Source: Komagataeibacter swingsii
Lineage (GTDB): Bacteria > Pseudomonadota > Alphaproteobacteria > Acetobacterales > Acetobacteraceae
Reading direction: 5' to 3'
Assembly: GCF_003207895.1 (NCBI RefSeq)
Contig: NZ_NKUB01000002.1
Coordinates: 1-64,000 of the forward strand
Length of the DNA: 64,000 bases
This document shows positions 35,662 through 44,712 of the stretch, piece after piece (the stretch's first letter is position 1; every line of letters begins with the position of its first letter). Under the pieces are notes generated by a model. That model was not told the DNA's origin, did not search any database, and saw nothing but the letters and a program-made list of their open reading frames with translations. A program made the position numbers and the translations under genes.

Positions 35662-35740
35662 GGAAAAGTTTAAAGCTTCGGGAAACGCCGCCTTTTTGGA
35701 TAAAGGCGGCACCCAAAAACTTTTACTTTGTTTATCATTG
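35662..35740 (-). repeat. Intergenic repeat copy B (reverse orientation)
   Basis: On the minus strand it reads AAAGTTTTTGGGTGCCGCC, then a spacer and AAAAAGGCGGCG, matching the family core. The only copy in reverse orientation; terminal repeats missing. Lies between a mini-lipoprotein and the MYG1-family gene. Confidence 0.8.
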
Positions 35741-35936
35741 CCTTATTTAATACGGACACCGACTGCGGCATCATCGGTCCCTCACGCGACATGTCGCCAT
35801 CAAGGGCATGAAGTACGGGATTTTCACCCTGCGCCCGGCGCTGGCGGCGCGGTAAGGATGCCTGTTGTCTTGGGCTGGCCTTTGCGGCATGAGGGGGCAT
35901 ACCAGAATTCCATTCCAGTCTGTCAGCAGGTTCCCC

Positions 35937-36965
35937 ATGTCCGAACATACCCCCATTGGTCTTGATAATGCAGCCGCCCCCGTCCGCGCGCTGACCCATT
36001 CGGGGAATTTCCACGTTGATGAGACGCTGGGATATGTCATCCTTCACTACGCCCTTGCGCCGGAAGGTGACCTGCGCGCACGCATTCTGGGCGACAGGTC
36101 CGCTGACCGGCTGGAATTTACCCGTTCGCGCGCGCCCGAACGGATCGCGGCGTCCGATATCGTGTTTGACGTGGGGGGGCAGTATGCCCCGGAAAATGGC
36201 CGTTACGACCATCACATGAAGGACAAGCCCCTGCGTGATGACGGAACGCCCTACAGCGCGGCGGGCCTGCTGTGGAAGGATTACGGGGTCGCCGCCATCC
36301 GCAACATCGTGCAAGCGCAGGTGGATGAAGCGGATATTGCCGCCATATGGCAGGCCATCGACAGGTCACTGGTCCAGCCGATTGACGAGGACGACAATGG
36401 CGTTGTGAAAATGGGCAGGCTGTCGCTGGCCGATATCGTATCGTCCTGCCGCCCGGCATGGGACACCACCGAGCTGTATGGCCCCGAGGAAGCGAAGCGG
36501 CGCGAGACGCTGGGCTTCGCCAATGCCGCGACGACCGTGGCCTCCCACCTGGTCAACGTGGTGGACCGCGTGCGCGCCAGCCTGAAGGCGGCGGCCCGGG
36601 TCATGGCCGCCTATGAGGCGGCCGAGGACAAGCGCATCCTGCTGATGGATACGGGCATGCCGACCGAGAAGGTCATTTTTGAAAACGACCTGCCCGTCGT
36701 CTACGTCGTCTCCCCCGCCGCCCCCGGCCGCTGGAACGTCAAGGCGGTGCCCCCCACTCGCGGTGATTTCGGGCAGCGCGTCTCCCTGCCCGAGGCATGG
36801 CGCGGGCTGGACGGGGAAACACTGGCCAGGGTATCGGGCGTGCCCGATGCGGTATTCGCCCATCCCGCGCGCTTCATATGCGGCGCGGGCAGCAAAGAAG
36901 GGGCGCTGCAAATGGCGCGCCTTGCGCTGAAGATCAATGATGAACTGGAACAGGCCGGGGACTGA
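35937..36965 (+). CDS. MYG1-family protein (DHH-like phosphoesterase)
   Basis: MYG1/UPF0160 family protein, DHH-superfamily related; the eukaryotic member is an RNA exonuclease. The N-terminal signature THSGNFHVDE and the block DVGGQYAPENGRYDHHMKD hold the metal-binding Asp and His residues. ICGAGSKEGALQMARLAL near the C-terminus is also conserved. The start at 35937 has AGCAGG 8 bases upstream and gives 342 aa (normal); the open frame to 35865 is not supported. The biological role in bacteria is unclear. Confidence 0.9.
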   Translation: MSEHTPIGLDNAAAPVRALTHSGNFHVDETLGYVILHYALAPEGDLRARILGDRSADRLEFTRSRAPERIAASDIVFDVGGQYAPENGRYDHHMKDKPLRDDGTPYSAAGLLWKDYGVAAIRNIVQAQVDEADIAAIWQAIDRSLVQPIDEDDNGVVKMGRLSLADIVSSCRPAWDTTELYGPEEAKRRETLGFANAATTVASHLVNVVDRVRASLKAAARVMAAYEAAEDKRILLMDTGMPTEKVIFENDLPVVYVVSPAAPGRWNVKAVPPTRGDFGQRVSLPEAWRGLDGETLARVSGVPDAVFAHPARFICGAGSKEGALQMARLALKINDELEQAGD

Positions 36966-36990
36966 GCGGCCCCCGCTTATCCACCCCCGC

Positions 36991-37028
36991 CCCGCCAGCC
37001 CGCACCGGATGCGGCGCGGCCTGGCGGG
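36991..37028 (+). terminator. Hairpin after MYG1-family gene
   Basis: CCCGCCAG pairs with CTGGCGGG, with an inner CCGCA/TGCGG stem. No T-run. Confidence 0.5.
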
Positions 37029-37162
37029 CATGATGCCATAAACGTGATGAACCAACGGGGCCGCCTTAGCACTTGTGGGGCATGCCTGCCCCTTTCCGCC
37101 CGGTCCCTGCGTGCCTACATCGCCTCCATCGGGTGATTTTTTCACCCGGACTGGAGGTTACC

Positions 37163-37270
37163 ATGGATAGGGGAACCCGCTACCGCTCCAATCCCGATGT
37201 CATCGACATGATCGGCATCGGCATGGTCCTGCTTACGCTCGCACTATGGCTGTCGTTTATCTTCATATGA
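37163..37270 (+). CDS. Small single-pass membrane protein (35 aa)
   Basis: A 35-codon gene preceded by GGAGG 5 bases upstream. The N-terminus is charged (MDRGTRYRSNPDVIDM), followed by one hydrophobic helix (IGIGMVLLTLALWLSFIFI) running to the C-terminus. No family recognised. It is the first of two tiny membrane-protein genes 61 bp apart that appear to share one terminator. Confidence 0.65.
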   Translation: MDRGTRYRSNPDVIDMIGIGMVLLTLALWLSFIFI

Positions 37271-37331
37271 TGGTCCAGCCCGTGCCCTGATCGGGACGCC
37301 GCTGGCCTGAACGCTTCTGCCGGAGGCTACA

Positions 37332-37466
37332 ATGTGGATACACCTGCGCCGCCAGCGCCTTGCTGGCACACCACGGACCGGACGCCTTGAAGGATGGGAT
37401 ATCGCGGGGCCGGCGCTGATCGCCGCCGCGTTCGCCATCTCGACGGCGCTGATCTTCCTGTTCTGA
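37332..37466 (+). CDS. Small single-pass membrane protein (44 aa)
   Basis: 44-codon gene with GGAGG 6 bases before the ATG. The basic N-terminus (MWIHLRRQRLAGTPRTGR) is followed by a C-terminal helix (GPALIAAAFAISTALIFLF). Same topology as the 35-aa protein upstream, and a strong terminator follows 20 bp after the stop. Function unknown. Confidence 0.68.
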   Translation: MWIHLRRQRLAGTPRTGRLEGWDIAGPALIAAAFAISTALIFLF

Positions 37467-37486
37467 AACGCCACACCCACACTACG

Positions 37487-37517
37487 AAAGCCCGGCATGG
37501 TGGTGCCGGGCTTTTTT
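37487..37517 (+). terminator. Strong rho-independent terminator
   Basis: AAAGCCCGGCA-TGGTGG-TGCCGGGCTTTTTT: 11-bp stem with a six-T run, ending the small membrane-protein operon. Confidence 0.9.
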
Positions 37518-37639
37518 CATGCCCATGCCCCTGCCCTGTCGCTGCGGGGCGTGCGCAGGGCATACCTCCCCTGATTGGCGCCTGTGCCACGGGTGCGTTA
37601 AGCTCGCACGCCCTGTAGCCGGGAGAGGAAGATCACATC

Positions 37640-37972
37640 ATGGACACCAGGACCATTGCCGAAGCCTACTTCACGCTGGGCACCCATATCGAGGAAAGCC
37701 AGGCCCGCATCAGTGATGCGGCTGAAGCCCTGATCCCCCTTGTCAAACGCGGCGATGCGGATGCGGCAAGCGCGCTGGACAACCTGCGCAAGGCGGCTGT
37801 TTCCATGCAGGCCGAACGGCTGTGGGCGGAATATCTCTGGCAGCTCGCATCCGGCAAGACCCCGCCCCCGCCCGTCGATCCTGCCGCGACACCGGGCAAT
37901 CCCCAGCCGCGCACGTTCCTTGACAGCCTGCTGGGTGAACTGACCAACTATATCAGGTATGGGAATTCCTGA
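37640..37972 (+). CDS. Conserved-looking hypothetical protein (110 aa)
   Basis: Soluble, mainly alpha-helical protein (residues 1-72), then a Pro-rich hinge (KTPPPPVDPAATPGNPQP) and a short C-terminal helix (FLDSLLGELTNYIRY). No signal peptide or known domain. GAGGAAG lies about 10 bases before the ATG. Stands alone, convergent with the sulfoxide reductase. Confidence 0.7.
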   Translation: MDTRTIAEAYFTLGTHIEESQARISDAAEALIPLVKRGDADAASALDNLRKAAVSMQAERLWAEYLWQLASGKTPPPPVDPAATPGNPQPRTFLDSLLGELTNYIRYGNS

Positions 37973-38014
37973 TCCCCTTGCGGGCTGCCCGGCCATGGGC
38001 CGGGCAGCCCGCCC

Positions 38015-38515
38015 TTACATGGGGATATGGCTGTCCCCCGCCGCCCCGGCCGTGACGGCATGCACCAGCAGGTCAACGATCTTTTCCAGCATGATCCGGT
38101 CGGCATCGGAAAAACGGTCTGGCACCGGGCTGTCGATATCCAGCACGCCCAGCAGCCGGTCCCCCGCGATGACCGGCACCACGATTTCGGAAGCCGAGGC
38201 GGCGTCACAGGCGATATGGCCGGGAAAGGCATGCACGTCGGGCACAACCAGCGTCCGCCGTTCCTGCGCCGCCGTCCCGCATACCCCCCTGCCACAGGCG
38301 ATGCGGGTGCAGGCCACGCGCCCCTGAAACGGCCCCAGCACAAGCTGGCCTTCTTTCCAGATATAGAATCCCGCCCAGTTCAGGTCGGGCAGCGCCTCGA
38401 AAACCATGGCCGCGATATTGGCCATGTCCGCGATCATGTCCGCCTCGCCCGCCACGACCGATGCCACGGCGGGAACCAGTCCGTCCACACATAGGTGCTG
38501 CGCGGGTGCCGACAT
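38015..38515 (-). CDS. msrC: Free methionine-(R)-sulfoxide reductase (GAF domain)
   Basis: GAF-fold enzyme that reduces free methionine-R-sulfoxide with thioredoxin, repairing oxidised methionine. The catalytic cysteines align with the E. coli enzyme: Cys69 (RVACTRI), Cys79 (GRGVCGTA) and Cys103 (HIACDAAS). DLNWAGFYIWKEGQLVLGPF is the conserved N-terminal block. 166 aa is standard. The cytosolic location fits the other oxidative-stress genes in the window. Confidence 0.94.
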   Translation of the reverse strand: MSAPAQHLCVDGLVPAVASVVAGEADMIADMANIAAMVFEALPDLNWAGFYIWKEGQLVLGPFQGRVACTRIACGRGVCGTAAQERRTLVVPDVHAFPGHIACDAASASEIVVPVIAGDRLLGVLDIDSPVPDRFSDADRIMLEKIVDLLVHAVTAGAAGDSHIPM

Positions 38516-38770
38516 CGGTTCTTTCCTTCCTGCACGACATGGGGCGAGGGATCATGATGCCCGCCCCTGCCCTGGAGCATAGCCCATATCCGCCCGGCCG
38601 GACAGGCCGCGCGCCCATGCCGCTTCCTGTGCCCCGCCTGATGCAACCTGTCGCCGTCAGGCGGGTTTAACACGCGACACATGATGGCCGCAAAGGGTCA
38701 AAAGAGCCAGCCCGAACGCGCCATCCCACCCAGCCACGTCATTTCACGTCCCGCCAGAAGGATGCCACGA

Positions 38771-39172
38771 ATGTCGTACCGTCCAATGATGACCCTGCCT
38801 GCCATGACAATCGGCGTCCTGTTCGGGTGCGGCACGCTGCCCGCCATGGCGCGTGACATGGTCATGCCACCGGCCGGAACGCCGCAGGCCATGATCGACG
38901 CGGCGCCGGGCGCGCGGCTGGCGGGATACCTGAATTTCTGCATCGAAAATGGCCTGGCGGAGCATGCCGGTGTCACGCCGCTCATGGATACGCTGATCCG
39001 CAACACCGGCGCGGTCCCGCCAGACGAACACGGCAACATGGATTACGCCTATGGCACGGCGGGCGTCCTGCAGCCCGGTGCCGGCGCCATGCCGCGCATG
39101 ACCGACCTTGATATCCCGGCGCGACGCGATGCGTGCGCGCATGCCGTTAAAAAGGCGGGCATGGGGGCGTGA
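38771..39172 (+). CDS. Small exported protein, DUF2501-like
   Basis: 133-residue secreted protein with a signal peptide (PMMTLPAMTIGVLFGCGTLPA, cleavage near AMARD). The mature part contains LAGYLNFCIENGLAEHAGVT and a second Cys (RRDACAHAV). The pattern of an N-terminal Cys helix followed by a C-terminal Cys resembles DUF2501-type periplasmic proteins, but this is a memory-based guess. The start at 38771 has AAGGA about 8 bases upstream. Confidence 0.65.
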   Translation: MSYRPMMTLPAMTIGVLFGCGTLPAMARDMVMPPAGTPQAMIDAAPGARLAGYLNFCIENGLAEHAGVTPLMDTLIRNTGAVPPDEHGNMDYAYGTAGVLQPGAGAMPRMTDLDIPARRDACAHAVKKAGMGA

Positions 39173-39250
39173 CGGGCGGTTTTCCCAACCTTTCCCTTAC
39201 GGGCATCCCCTTATGGGCACATCCTGCAAACCACATGACGGAGGCCGCGC

Positions 39251-40111
39251 ATGTCCCACAGCATTCCCGCACAGAGCCAGCCCCACCAACCCGGCATTGA
39301 ACGCCTGCTTGACCCGCCGGCGGAGCATATCCGCGCTGATTACCAAGGCAGCGGCAAGCTGGCGGGACGGCGCGCGCTGGTCAGCGGCGGCGACAGCGGC
39401 ATAGGCCGCGCCGCCGCCTTGCATTTCGCGCGCGAAGGGGCCGATGTCGCCATCATGTACCTGGAAGAGGACGAGGACGCCAACGAAACGGTGCGCCTGA
39501 TCAAGGCCGAAGGGGGCCGCGCGCTGGCCATACGTGGCGACGTATCATGCAGCACGGTGTGCGATGACGCGGTGGCGCGTACGGTACAGGTCCTTGGCGG
39601 GCTTGATGTGGTGGTCAACAACGCCGCCGTCCAGTACGTCAGCAGCGACCTGGCCGATATCACGGACGAAACCTGGCAGCGCCACATGGACGTGAACATC
39701 AACGGCTATTTCTACCTGACCCGCGCGGCCCTGCCGCATCTGGGCCGCGACAGCGCGATCATCAACACATCCTCGGTCAATGCGTTTGCGGGCAATGCGG
39801 CGCTGGTCGCCTATACCACGACCAAGGCGGCGGAAATGGGCTTTACCCGTGCGCTTGCGCTGCAGCTTGCCCCAAGGGGCATACGGGTCAACGCGGTCGC
39901 GCCCGGCCCGGTCTGGACGCCCCTGCAGCCGGCAAGCTGGGGGCCGGTGGACCCGCTGGCGGTCGCAGCCCTTGGCAAGGATACACCCATGGGCCGCATC
40001 GGCCAGCCCTGCGAGCTTGGCCCGGCCTATGTCTACCTTGCCGCACAGGATTCATCATACGTGACCGGGCAGACGCTGCACGTGAACGGGGGCATGATCA
40101 TCAATGGGTGA
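39251..40111 (+). CDS. SDR-family oxidoreductase
   Basis: NAD(P)-dependent short-chain dehydrogenase of the long-N-terminus type (YhdG/YgdG, general-stress-like). Nucleotide motif SGGDSGIGRAA, NNAAV, and catalytic Ser-Tyr-Lys in INTSSVNAFAGN and YTTTKAA. The usual YxxxK is intact, although the residue after Tyr is Thr. 286 aa. The downstream AGE-family gene starts inside this gene's last codons (8-bp overlap), so they are co-translated and may act on the same sugar. Confidence 0.92.
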   Translation: MSHSIPAQSQPHQPGIERLLDPPAEHIRADYQGSGKLAGRRALVSGGDSGIGRAAALHFAREGADVAIMYLEEDEDANETVRLIKAEGGRALAIRGDVSCSTVCDDAVARTVQVLGGLDVVVNNAAVQYVSSDLADITDETWQRHMDVNINGYFYLTRAALPHLGRDSAIINTSSVNAFAGNAALVAYTTTKAAEMGFTRALALQLAPRGIRVNAVAPGPVWTPLQPASWGPVDPLAVAALGKDTPMGRIGQPCELGPAYVYLAAQDSSYVTGQTLHVNGGMIING

Positions 40112-41399
40112 AGCGCTGCCCTCGCTCATGGTGCCGGCATCGTCATGGTTGCGCCGCCTGCCCCACCGGCGCTGGCTGGACATGCAGGGACAGCGCCTGC
40201 TGGATTTTTCCAGGACCGCCCGCGTGGCCTGCGGCTTCGCGGCGCTGGACGACCGGGGCAACCTGCCACCCGGTGCCATGCCCGACACCACGCTGGGCGC
40301 GCGCATGACCCATGTCTATGCCGTAGCAACGGGGCGTGGCCTGCCCGGATGCGGGCCGCTGGCGGCCCATGGGGTCAACTGCCTGCTGGGGCCACTGGCG
40401 GACCATGAAAACGGCGGCTGGTTCCCTGCCCCGCCCACCGATGGGCAAGAACCGGATGCCGGGCGCAAGCAGGCGTACCTGCATGCCTTTGTCGTGCTGG
40501 CGGCATCCTCGGCCACGGTTGCGGGGATCGCGGGCGCGCGCAGGCTGCTGGACAAGGCGCTTGCCGTCTGGGAGCGGCATTTCTGGAGCGAGGACGAAGG
40601 CGTTTTCCGTGAAAGCTTCGCCGCCGACTGGTCGGATGAGGAAGATTACCGGGGTGCGAACGCCAACATGCATTCGCTTGAAGCCTGCATGGCGGCAGCC
40701 GATGTCACCGGCGACCCCATCTGGCGCAACCGCGGCCTGCGCGTGGCCGAGCGCTTCATCCATACCCTGGCGCGCGATGCGGGTTACAGCCTGCCCGAAC
40801 ATTACGACCGCGACTGGCGGCGGCAGGACGATTACAACCGGGACCGGCCCGCTGATCCGCTACGGCCCTATGGCATGACGCCGGGCCATTTCACGGAATG
40901 GGCGCACCTGCTGCTGAAGCTGGAGGCCGCATTGCTGCGCGCCGATGGCCGCGCGCCCGCGTGGCTGCTGGAAGACGCCACCGAACTGTTCCATAACGGC
41001 ATGACGGCGGGATGGGCGCGCGATGGCGCGCCGGGGCTGGTTTACACGATCGACTGGAACCATGAACCCGTGGTCCATAACCGCCCCCACTGGTGCCAGG
41101 CGGAAGCCATGACGGCCGCCGCCGCCCTGCTCAAACGCACGGACCACCGGCAGTATGAACACTGGTACCGCACGCTGTGGGATTATATCGACACCTTCAT
41201 GATCGACCGCAGGCATGGCGGGTGGATACAGGAACTGGACCGCGACAACCGCCCGTCCGCCGTGGTGTATGAAGGCAAGGCCGACCTGTACCATGCATGG
41301 CAGGCGACCATGGCCCCGCTCCTGCCGCTTGCCCCCAGCTTCGCCACGGCTGTCGCCCGGATGGAAAACCATGACGATGCGGCTGATGCCCGGGACTGA
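40104..41399 (+). CDS. AGE-family sugar epimerase/isomerase (YihS-like)
   Basis: N-acylglucosamine 2-epimerase superfamily enzyme with an (alpha/alpha)6 barrel; members interconvert aldoses and ketoses or epimerise at C2. Family segments are ARMTHVYAVATGRG, KQAYLHAFVVLAASSA, NANMHSLEACMAA (general base His), TPGHFTEWAHLLLKLE and RPHWCQAEAM. 431 aa fits YihS-like aldose-ketose isomerases. The ATG overlaps the SDR stop. An isomerase plus sugar-alcohol dehydrogenase pair is plausible (inference). Followed within 7 bp by repeat copy C. Confidence 0.9.
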   Translation: MGEALPSLMVPASSWLRRLPHRRWLDMQGQRLLDFSRTARVACGFAALDDRGNLPPGAMPDTTLGARMTHVYAVATGRGLPGCGPLAAHGVNCLLGPLADHENGGWFPAPPTDGQEPDAGRKQAYLHAFVVLAASSATVAGIAGARRLLDKALAVWERHFWSEDEGVFRESFAADWSDEEDYRGANANMHSLEACMAAADVTGDPIWRNRGLRVAERFIHTLARDAGYSLPEHYDRDWRRQDDYNRDRPADPLRPYGMTPGHFTEWAHLLLKLEAALLRADGRAPAWLLEDATELFHNGMTAGWARDGAPGLVYTIDWNHEPVVHNRPHWCQAEAMTAAAALLKRTDHRQYEHWYRTLWDYIDTFMIDRRHGGWIQELDRDNRPSAVVYEGKADLYHAWQATMAPLLPLAPSFATAVARMENHDDAADARD

Positions 41400-41405
41400 C
41401 CGGCC

Positions 41406-41503
41406 GATTGACAAGAAAACCAAAATTGCCGGGTGGCGCCGTTTTTGGAAAAGACGGCGTTTTCCGAAACGTTTTGAAAAAATCTTCACCAAAAACGTCT
41501 TAT
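41406..41503 (+). repeat. Intergenic repeat copy C
   Basis: Core-only copy: GGGTGGCGCCGTTTTTGG, then AAAAGACGGCG, and TTCACCAAAAACGTC at the right. Starts 7 bp after the AGE stop. Confidence 0.75.
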
Positions 41504-41721
41504 AATCAGCGGTCTGGGCCTGCTTACGCCCGAAGGGGCCAGAGCCGCGCGCATGGCACCTTTACCCGTCATGGAACATGCTTCGCCCGCAAGCCATGCC
41601 CGGCCAGCCGGCAAAACCGGATAAAACATGGCCCCGGTCATGACAGCCCCTTCGCAAGCGCGGGATATGGTGCCACCCTGCATCCGTGTCCTGAACCCAT
41701 GTTTCTGAGTGCCATACCATC

Positions 41722-42723
41722 ATGTCCGCCCAGACCCAGCCCGCATCCCCCGGCCCATGGCGGCAGGCCGCGCGCGTGCTTGCACGCACCCCTTCGGCCA
41801 TCATGGCGCTGGGCGTGCTTGGGGTCGTAACAGTGGCGTGCCTGCTGGCCCCGTTCTATGCCCATACCATTGCCCGGACCGACCCGTTCCAGTCCACCGT
41901 GGCGGGCACCATCGTGCTGGACGGGCACGAGATGGACATCATGCAGCCCAATGACAACCCGCTGCACCTTGGCCTCAGCCCCATCGGGCCGACATGGCGC
42001 ACAACCTACATGCTGGGCGCCGACAGCCAGGGGCGCGACGTGATGGCCCGCCTGCTGTATGGCGGTCGCAATTCGCTGCTGATTTCGGCCGGGGCGGCCA
42101 TCACGTGCCTGCTGCTGGCGGCGGGCGTGGGGATTGTCGCGGGATTTTTCGGCGGGATTGTCGATACCGTCCTGTCGCGGATCATGGATATCATGTGGGC
42201 GGTGCCGGTCTACCTGTTCGCCATATCGCTTTCCATTGTCATGACCAGCCAGCAGGTGCGCCTTGGCCCGTTCGTGCTGCGGGCGGACAGCCTGTCCATC
42301 CCCGTCATGATCATCGCGCTGGTTTACGTGCCCTATGCCGCGCGCCCCATACGCGGGCGGGTGATGGCGTTGCGGCAGGCGGAATTCGTAACCGCCGCGC
42401 GCTGCCTGGGCGTGCCGGGATGGCGGATCATGCTGCGCGACATCGTGCCCAATGTCATGACCACGCTGGTCACACTCGGCCCGCTGCTGATGGCGCTGGC
42501 GCTGCTGGCGGAAAGCGCGCTGTCCTTCCTCTCGCTGGGGGTGCAGGCGCCACAGCCGTCGTGGGGGACCATCATCCAGGATGGCGAGGGCCTGATCTAT
42601 ACCCGCCCCATGGTGGCCGTCGCACCCGGGCTTGCAATCGTGGTCGTGGTGCTGGCGCTGAACATCCTTGGCGACGGGCTGCGTGACGCGCTGGACGTGC
42701 GCGACGGGGGGCGGCGTCCATGA
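41722..42723 (+). CDS. ABC transporter permease (DppC/OppC-like)
   Basis: Inner-membrane permease of a dipeptide/oligopeptide/nickel-type ABC importer. DppC hallmarks are the LGADSQGRDVMARLLYGGRNSL block after the first periplasmic loop and the EAA-like loop FVTAARCLGVPGWRIMLRDIVPN contacting the ATPase. Six membrane helices in 333 aa. ATGA overlap with the next permease. The order (C then B) is the reverse of classical dppBC, and no binding-protein gene precedes it; a repeat and about 215 bp lie upstream. Confidence 0.9.
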   Translation: MSAQTQPASPGPWRQAARVLARTPSAIMALGVLGVVTVACLLAPFYAHTIARTDPFQSTVAGTIVLDGHEMDIMQPNDNPLHLGLSPIGPTWRTTYMLGADSQGRDVMARLLYGGRNSLLISAGAAITCLLLAAGVGIVAGFFGGIVDTVLSRIMDIMWAVPVYLFAISLSIVMTSQQVRLGPFVLRADSLSIPVMIIALVYVPYAARPIRGRVMALRQAEFVTAARCLGVPGWRIMLRDIVPNVMTTLVTLGPLLMALALLAESALSFLSLGVQAPQPSWGTIIQDGEGLIYTRPMVAVAPGLAIVVVVLALNILGDGLRDALDVRDGGRRP

Positions 42724-43691
42724 CCGCCCTGCTGCGCCGCGCGGGCCAGACGCTGCTGGTGCTGCTTGGCGTGTCGGTACTGGTGTTCGGCGTCTTTTTC
42801 GCAACGCCGGGCGCGGACCCCACCGCGCGCATCGCCGGGCGGAACGCATCGCCACAGACCATGGAAAAAGTGCGCCACGAATACGGCTTCGACCGCCCGC
42901 TGCCGGTACAGTACGCGATCATGATGAAGAAGCTGTTCATCACCCGCGACCTTGCATCCTACGCCAACCGTGGCGAACGGGTAGTGCCCGAAATCATGCA
43001 GGCCGCCCCCGTCACGGCCTGCCTTGTGTGCGGGGCGGCGTTCATCTGGGTTACGGTTTCCATCGCCATGGGCACGGTCGCCGCCGCCATGAAGGATACA
43101 TGGGTTGACCGGGGGCTTATGATGCTGGGGCTGGTGGGCATTTCCATTCCCGTATTCTGGCTGGGGGAAGTCGCCAACCTGGTCACCCAGAACCGCTATC
43201 ATGACACATGGCTGTTTTCATGGGTGCCGGGACTGGGTTACGTGCCGTTCAGCCAAAGCCCGCTGGGGTGGCTCCGCGCCCTGGTCATTCCATGGACCGT
43301 GCTGGCGGTCATGTTCATCGGCATATACAGCCGCGTGCTGCGCACCGACCTTGTCACCCTGGCGGGCGAGGATTTCATGCGCACCGCGCGCGCCAAGGGG
43401 CTGTCGCCCGCGCGCGTGCTGCTGTGGCACGGGCTGCGCACGTCCATGGTCACGTTCGTCTCCCTGTTCGGGATGGATTTCGCGCAACTGGTGGGCGGCG
43501 GCGCGCTGCTGACCGAAGTGGTGTTCGGCCTGCCCGGTGTCGGCCGCCTGACCTATCGCGCGCTGACCACGCTGGACCTGCCGGTCATCATGGCCACCGT
43601 CATGTATTCCGCCGTGTTCGTGGTGCTGGCCAACGCGGCGGTGGACGTGGTCTACCTGTTCCTTGACCCGAGGGTGCGTGATGCAGGCTGA
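42720..43691 (+). CDS. ABC transporter permease (DppB/OppB-like)
   Basis: Second permease. N-terminal helix LLRRAGQTLLVLLGVSVLVFGVF, then DPTARIAGRNASPQTMEKVR typical of DppB, and the EAA loop FMRTARAKGLSPARVLLWHG. 323 aa. Its ATG overlaps the stop of the first permease by 4 bases and its end overlaps the next ATPase gene by 11, so four transporter genes are tightly coupled. Confidence 0.9.
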   Translation: MTALLRRAGQTLLVLLGVSVLVFGVFFATPGADPTARIAGRNASPQTMEKVRHEYGFDRPLPVQYAIMMKKLFITRDLASYANRGERVVPEIMQAAPVTACLVCGAAFIWVTVSIAMGTVAAAMKDTWVDRGLMMLGLVGISIPVFWLGEVANLVTQNRYHDTWLFSWVPGLGYVPFSQSPLGWLRALVIPWTVLAVMFIGIYSRVLRTDLVTLAGEDFMRTARAKGLSPARVLLWHGLRTSMVTFVSLFGMDFAQLVGGGALLTEVVFGLPGVGRLTYRALTTLDLPVIMATVMYSAVFVVLANAAVDVVYLFLDPRVRDAG

Positions 43692-44712
43692 TCCCGCGAT
43701 CCCGCTGCTGGATGTCCGTGACCTGTGTGTCAGCTTCCCCGCGCGCGGACGCATGGTGCCGATTGTCGAACATGTCTCCTTCAGCGTGCCGGAAGCGGGG
43801 ATACTGGGGCTGGTGGGGGAATCCGGGTCCGGCAAGTCCGTCACCGCCATGGCGATCATGGGGCTGATCGACACGCCGGGGGCGCAGGTCAGCGGGTCGG
43901 TGCGTTTTCGCGGGCGGGAACTGGTCGGGCTGCCGCCACGCCAGATGCGCCGCCTGCGCGGGCGCGACATCGCCATGATCTTCCAGGACCCGATGACGGC
44001 CTTCACCCCCGTCTATACCATCGGCTGGCAGATTGATGAACAGATCCGCGCCCATGAACGCCTCTCCCGCACGCAGGCGCGCGCACGCACGGTGCGGATA
44101 CTGGGTGACATGGGCGTGCCCGACCCCGAACGCGTGGCGGGCCGTTATCCGCACCAGCTATCGGGCGGCCTGCGGCAACGCGCGATGATCGCCATGGCGC
44201 TGTCCTGCAACCCCACGCTGCTGATTGCCGATGAACCGACAACCGCGCTGGATGTAACGGTGCAGGCGCAGATCCTTGACCTGATCCGGTCCCTGCGCGG
44301 CACGTACGGGTCGTCAGTGCTGCTGATTACGCATGACATGGGCGTCGTGGCCCAGACCTGTGACGCCACGCTGGTGCTGTATTCGGGCCGGGTGGCGGAA
44401 ACGGGGCCATCGGGCCGGGTATTCGGCCATCCTGGCCATCCCTATACCGCCGCCCTGCTGGATTCCATCCCGCCGCTTTATGGCCCGCGGCCCGACCGCC
44501 TGCCCGCCATTGCCGGTGCGCCGCCCCAGCCGGTGGAGCGCCCGCCCGGCTGCGCGTTCGGCCCCCGCTGCGCCCATGTCCACGCCGCCTGCACGACGGC
44601 CCCGCCCGCGCTGGCGCCGCTTGGCCCCGGCCATGCGGCGGCCTGCGTGCTGCCAGCCGAGGGCACGCCCCTGCCGCCGCGCACGCCCGCATGGGGGAAT
44701 ACATGCCCATGA
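43681..44712 (+). CDS. ABC transporter ATP-binding protein (DppD/OppD-like)
   Basis: ATPase of the peptide/nickel importer family: Walker [10 protein letters not shown]-loop FQDP, signature [16 protein letters not shown], Walker B LLIADEPT and H-loop LITHDMGVV. The C-terminal oligopeptide-transporter domain includes [11 protein letters not shown] and the Cys-containing [19 protein letters not shown]. The start at 43681 has GAGGGTG 8 bases upstream. 343 aa. Confidence 0.93.
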   Translation: MQADPAIPLLDVRDLCVSFPARGRMVPIVEHVSFSVPEAGILGLVGESGSGKSVTAMAIMGLIDTPGAQVSGSVRFRGRELVGLPPRQMRRLRGRDIAMIFQDPMTAFTPVYTIGWQIDEQIRAHERLSRTQARARTVRILGDMGVPDPERVAGRYPHQLSGGLRQRAMIAMALSCNPTLLIADEPTTALDVTVQAQILDLIRSLRGTYGSSVLLITHDMGVVAQTCDATLVLYSGRVAETGPSGRVFGHPGHPYTAALLDSIPPLYGPRPDRLPAIAGAPPQPVERPPGCAFGPRCAHVHAACTTAPPALAPLGPGHAAACVLPAEGTPLPPRTPAWGNTCP

